Assembly (NCBI GenBank): GCA_026397695.1
Contig: JAPLUJ010000081.1
Span: 1-7,023, forward strand
Source of the DNA: Verrucomicrobiota bacterium
GTDB taxonomy: Bacteria; Verrucomicrobiota; Verrucomicrobiia; Verrucomicrobiales; Akkermansiaceae
Direction of reading: 5' to 3'
DNA length: 7,023 nt
A program made the position numbers and the translations under genes. Shown here in pieces: positions 5,046-7,023 of this stretch (position 1 is its first letter; the number at the start of each line of letters is the position of its first letter). The notes beneath the pieces are model-generated. The model saw only the letters and a program-made list of their open reading frames with translations, made no database searches and was not told the origin of the DNA.

Positions 5046-6002
5046 ATGAAACGACGTGATTTTTTAACAACCGGCGCGGTGGTCGGAGCTGCTGTGGTAT
5101 GCGGAACACAACAGACAGCGGCGCAAGTGCCGACGTTATCCGGAGAATCTAACATGCCTAAACTGATGCCACCAGCAAAACCGGCCGAGTTGAATCTTTG
5201 TCTGCAGTGGGGGGCGATTCCCGGTGACGAGATCAATCAGAAACTTGATTTTCTGGAGGCCAATGGTTTTTCCGCCGTGGAGATTCCGTCTGGTGATTGG
5301 CCGATGAAGAATTGTGAAGAGATGAAGAAAGCGCTGACGGGGCGCAAGCTATTCCTTGCCACTGCCTGCGGCCCGAGTGACTTTTCCCATGCCGAACCTG
5401 AGAAACGCGAAGCCGAGGTACAGAAATTCCTGCCGATTATCGAGGCCTTGGGCGCGATGAAAGCGGTGGGCTTGATTGTGTGTCCCGCACGCGGCAAAGT
5501 GCCGATGGGTTTTGCAGAACTGCGTCAGGATTTTGTAACCAATACCGGCAAGCGCTTGGCGGAGCATGCGGCCAAGAATGGCACATCGATCGTGTTGGAG
5601 CCGTTGCGCCGCAATGAAACGCCGTTCCTGCGGCAGGTGGCGGATGGCGCGCGGATGGCGGCGGACATTGGTCCCGGGGCGACCGTGATGGGCGATTTCT
5701 GGCACATGGGCCTGGAAGAGACGAGCTTCATGGGCGCGTTTATTTGTGCCGGCAAGTTGCTTTCGCATGTGCATATCGCAGGGTTGAAAGAGCGAATCAT
5801 ACCTGGCGTTCATCCTGCGGCGGATCAGTACGTGGATGGATTCAAGGGTTTGAAAATGATCGGCTATCGTGGCGCCATCAGCTTTGAAGGTGGTTGGCCC
5901 AAGGATCCGGCTGATCCTAAGAAAAGCATCCCGCAAGAAGAGAAAACGAGATTGATTGTGAATATGGTCAAGCTCGTGCGCGAGCAATGGGCAATGGCGT
6001 GA
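5046..6002 (+). CDS. Tat-exported TIM-barrel sugar isomerase/epimerase-like protein (hydroxypyruvate isomerase-like)
   Basis: This 318-residue protein belongs to the xylose-isomerase-like TIM-barrel superfamily (AP endonuclease 2 fold), near proteins annotated as hydroxypyruvate isomerase or sugar phosphate isomerase/epimerase. It opens with a twin-arginine signal, MKRRDFLTTGAVVGAAVV, with likely cleavage near TAA-Q (26/27). The barrel begins at ELNLCLQWGAIP (48-59). The metal and substrate ligands expected for the fold are visible: Glu185 in IVLEPLRRNE, Asp217 and His220 in GDFWHMGLEE, His241 and His243 in SHVHIAG, and Glu281 in ISFEGGW. An exported copy fits the periplasmic sugar-handling enzymes that are numerous in Verrucomicrobia and Planctomycetes; the substrate is unknown. 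ATG 5046 puts the twin arginine at the N terminus. In-frame starts at 5010 (adding MKNAPKSINKIK) and 4863 are possible but less natural, and 4863 would overlap the tail of the upstream gene. It is probably transcribed alone. Confidence 0.88.
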   Translation: MKRRDFLTTGAVVGAAVVCGTQQTAAQVPTLSGESNMPKLMPPAKPAELNLCLQWGAIPGDEINQKLDFLEANGFSAVEIPSGDWPMKNCEEMKKALTGRKLFLATACGPSDFSHAEPEKREAEVQKFLPIIEALGAMKAVGLIVCPARGKVPMGFAELRQDFVTNTGKRLAEHAAKNGTSIVLEPLRRNETPFLRQVADGARMAADIGPGATVMGDFWHMGLEETSFMGAFICAGKLLSHVHIAGLKERIIPGVHPAADQYVDGFKGLKMIGYRGAISFEGGWPKDPADPKKSIPQEEKTRLIVNMVKLVREQWAMA

Positions 6003-6328
6003 AATGTGCTGCGGATCCCGCTGAAAAAGATCTCTCTATCCAATGCGTTCCCCCCACGAAAACAGCTCGCCCCAAGAATTTCCAACGAAATTCCTTGGCA
6101 AAGCTCACAGGATAGGTATTTCGCGCTTGAGGAATTTCCCCATGCATCCGGTCACAAACCACACCCCTTGCCCAAATCCGTCGTTGGGTGTCTTGCGCTT
6201 GACTCGGTTCACCGGATTTTCCGGCCCTTTGAACTTCTTTTCCCCCGCAACCACCCTTTCACCGCCCTCCGGCCCGGCCACCGGCTCTTGCAACGGCCAT
6301 CACCTCAAAAGCCATTTCCTAGCAATTC
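6003..6328. other. Intergenic stretch without a supported gene
   Basis: These 326 bases lie between the TIM-barrel gene and ndk. Short open frames exist on both strands; for example, the minus strand at 6105-6293 reads a Gly/Lys-rich 62-residue peptide with EKKFKGPENPVNRVKRKTPN. None shows a recognisable family, good start context or convincing composition. The plus strand is pyrimidine-rich (runs of c and t from 6215 to 6290), which by itself keeps some frames open. I see no strong hairpin-plus-T terminator and no good promoter hexamer pair in front of ndk. A leader, small RNA or decayed sequence cannot be excluded. Confidence 0.4.
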
Positions 6329-7023
6329 ATGAAAGAACCGCAACCTGAACATACGCTTGTACTGATTAAACCGGATGCATTGAAAAATTCACTTACCGGT
6401 TATGTATTGTCCCAATTGTCCGAGTACCATGCGGGTCTGCGATTCGCAGCAGCCAAAATTGTCAATGTGCCGCGAATGCTGGCGGAAGAACACTACGCTG
6501 AACATCAGGGAAAACCGTTTTATTTTTCACTCCTTGACTTCATCCAAGGGCGGGATCACCACCCGGACGCTCCTGAAAAACGTCGTGTTATCGCTTTTGT
6601 TTTCCAGGGCCCCGGCGCAGTGCAGAAGGTGCGGGATATTGCCGGCCCAACCGACCCCCATGTGGCCAGGGAAACGCGTCCCGGCTGCATTCGCGCTCTT
6701 GGCTCCATAGTACCGGTTAAAGATGCCGAAGGCAAGGTTATCGGTCACCGCATGGACAACCTTATCCACGCCTCGGCAACGGTGTCGGAAGCGGAACGGG
6801 AAATAAAATTATGGTTCAAGCCTACCGACATCCCTCCCCTGATGCGTCCTTATCCGACCGTTATTTCCGAACAACACTACTATTACCATAATGGCCGTAT
6901 ATTTACCACATACAAACATGGACATATATTGCTGATGGCGCCCGGTTCCATAGTCTGGAAATCGGATATTGATGTGATTCATGCCATCAGGGAAGGCCGT
7001 CCTGCCGCTTGCACGCTGGAATC
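6329..7023 (+). CDS. ndk: Nucleoside diphosphate kinase with C-terminal extension (3' end beyond window)
   Basis: Nucleoside diphosphate kinase (EC 2.7.4.6) moves the gamma phosphate of ATP to NDPs through a phosphohistidine. The frame is open for 231 codons to the right edge. Landmarks: LVLIKPDAL (residues 10-18, Lys14), EEHYAEHQGKPFY (53-65, Tyr56), Arg102 and GPTDP (106-110, Thr108), RPGCIRALGS (117-126, Arg122), the active-site NLIHASA (144-150, His147) and SEAEREIKLWF (153-163, Glu158). Oddities: the conserved Asp of the H-[GA]-S-D motif is Ala150, extra residues sit between PFY and VFQGPG and between CIRAL and NLIH, and about 68 residues follow LWF where ordinary enzymes end. That extension (RPYPTVISEQHYYYHNGRIF, then HILLMAPGS) is Tyr/His-rich and unrecognised. 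ATG 6329 is fixed by an in-frame TAG at 6320-6322. No ribosome binding site is evident. Confidence 0.88.
   Translation, partial: MKEPQPEHTLVLIKPDALKNSLTGYVLSQLSEYHAGLRFAAAKIVNVPRMLAEEHYAEHQGKPFYFSLLDFIQGRDHHPDAPEKRRVIAFVFQGPGAVQKVRDIAGPTDPHVARETRPGCIRALGSIVPVKDAEGKVIGHRMDNLIHASATVSEAEREIKLWFKPTDIPPLMRPYPTVISEQHYYYHNGRIFTTYKHGHILLMAPGSIVWKSDIDVIHAIREGRPAACTLE

Noticed and set aside
5349..5987. 212-codon minus-strand open frame opposite the TIM-barrel gene
   Set aside because: The plus-strand product has the full set of fold motifs; the minus frame is Arg/His-rich and unrecognised.
6105..6293. Minus-strand 62-codon frame between the TIM-barrel gene and ndk
   Set aside because: No family recognised, no ribosome binding site, and the opposite strand is simply pyrimidine-rich; not enough to call a gene.
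6402..6710. Plus-strand frame with Cys pairs (CPNCPS, CRECW) resembling a zinc ribbon
   Set aside because: It overlaps ndk in another frame; the NDK motifs in the overlapping frame are decisive, so the cysteines are coincidental.

Overview
The window looks like a piece of a Verrucomicrobiota (or wider PVC-group) chromosome, moderately GC-rich. The clues are a pgk-tpiA pair, a YfbK-type von Willebrand factor A gene, a twin-arginine-exported xylose-isomerase-like TIM-barrel protein, and a protein tail ending in the 'KFYRV' style common in secreted verrucomicrobial proteins. Phylum assignment rests on gene content and style only, not on a marker comparison.

Left third (1-2090) is a graveyard. 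It holds a 28-bp perfect palindrome, then the N-terminal part of a DDE-type transposase fused at about base 611 to the last ~55 codons of an unrelated secreted-protein gene that itself carries a one-base frameshift. A minus-strand YfbK-like VWA gene follows. Its open frame looks intact, but it has lost about 100 residues from the middle of the VWA domain, and its 5' end is broken by a stop codon and a frame change. A 40-bp perfect palindrome sits between this pseudogene and the glycolytic genes.

The middle (2091-4120) is an intact housekeeping block: phosphoglycerate kinase and triosephosphate isomerase, same strand, a short gap apart, catalysing neighbouring steps of lower glycolysis/gluconeogenesis. 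Immediately downstream, probably in the same transcript, is a small secreted protein of unknown function (4132-4815). A protein-like tail continues in the next frame to 4921, so this gene is probably frameshifted.

Right third: a Tat-signal TIM-barrel sugar isomerase/epimerase-like gene (5046-6002), about 325 bases with no supported gene, and the start of a nucleoside diphosphate kinase (6329 to the window edge). The kinase already extends some 65 residues past the normal end of the family and carries a C-terminal extension I do not recognise.

I see no CRISPR array, tRNA, rRNA or obvious defence system. The most unusual signals are the internally deleted VWA gene, the two long perfect palindromes, the extended NDK with an altered active-site motif, and the unknown secreted protein with its out-of-frame tail.
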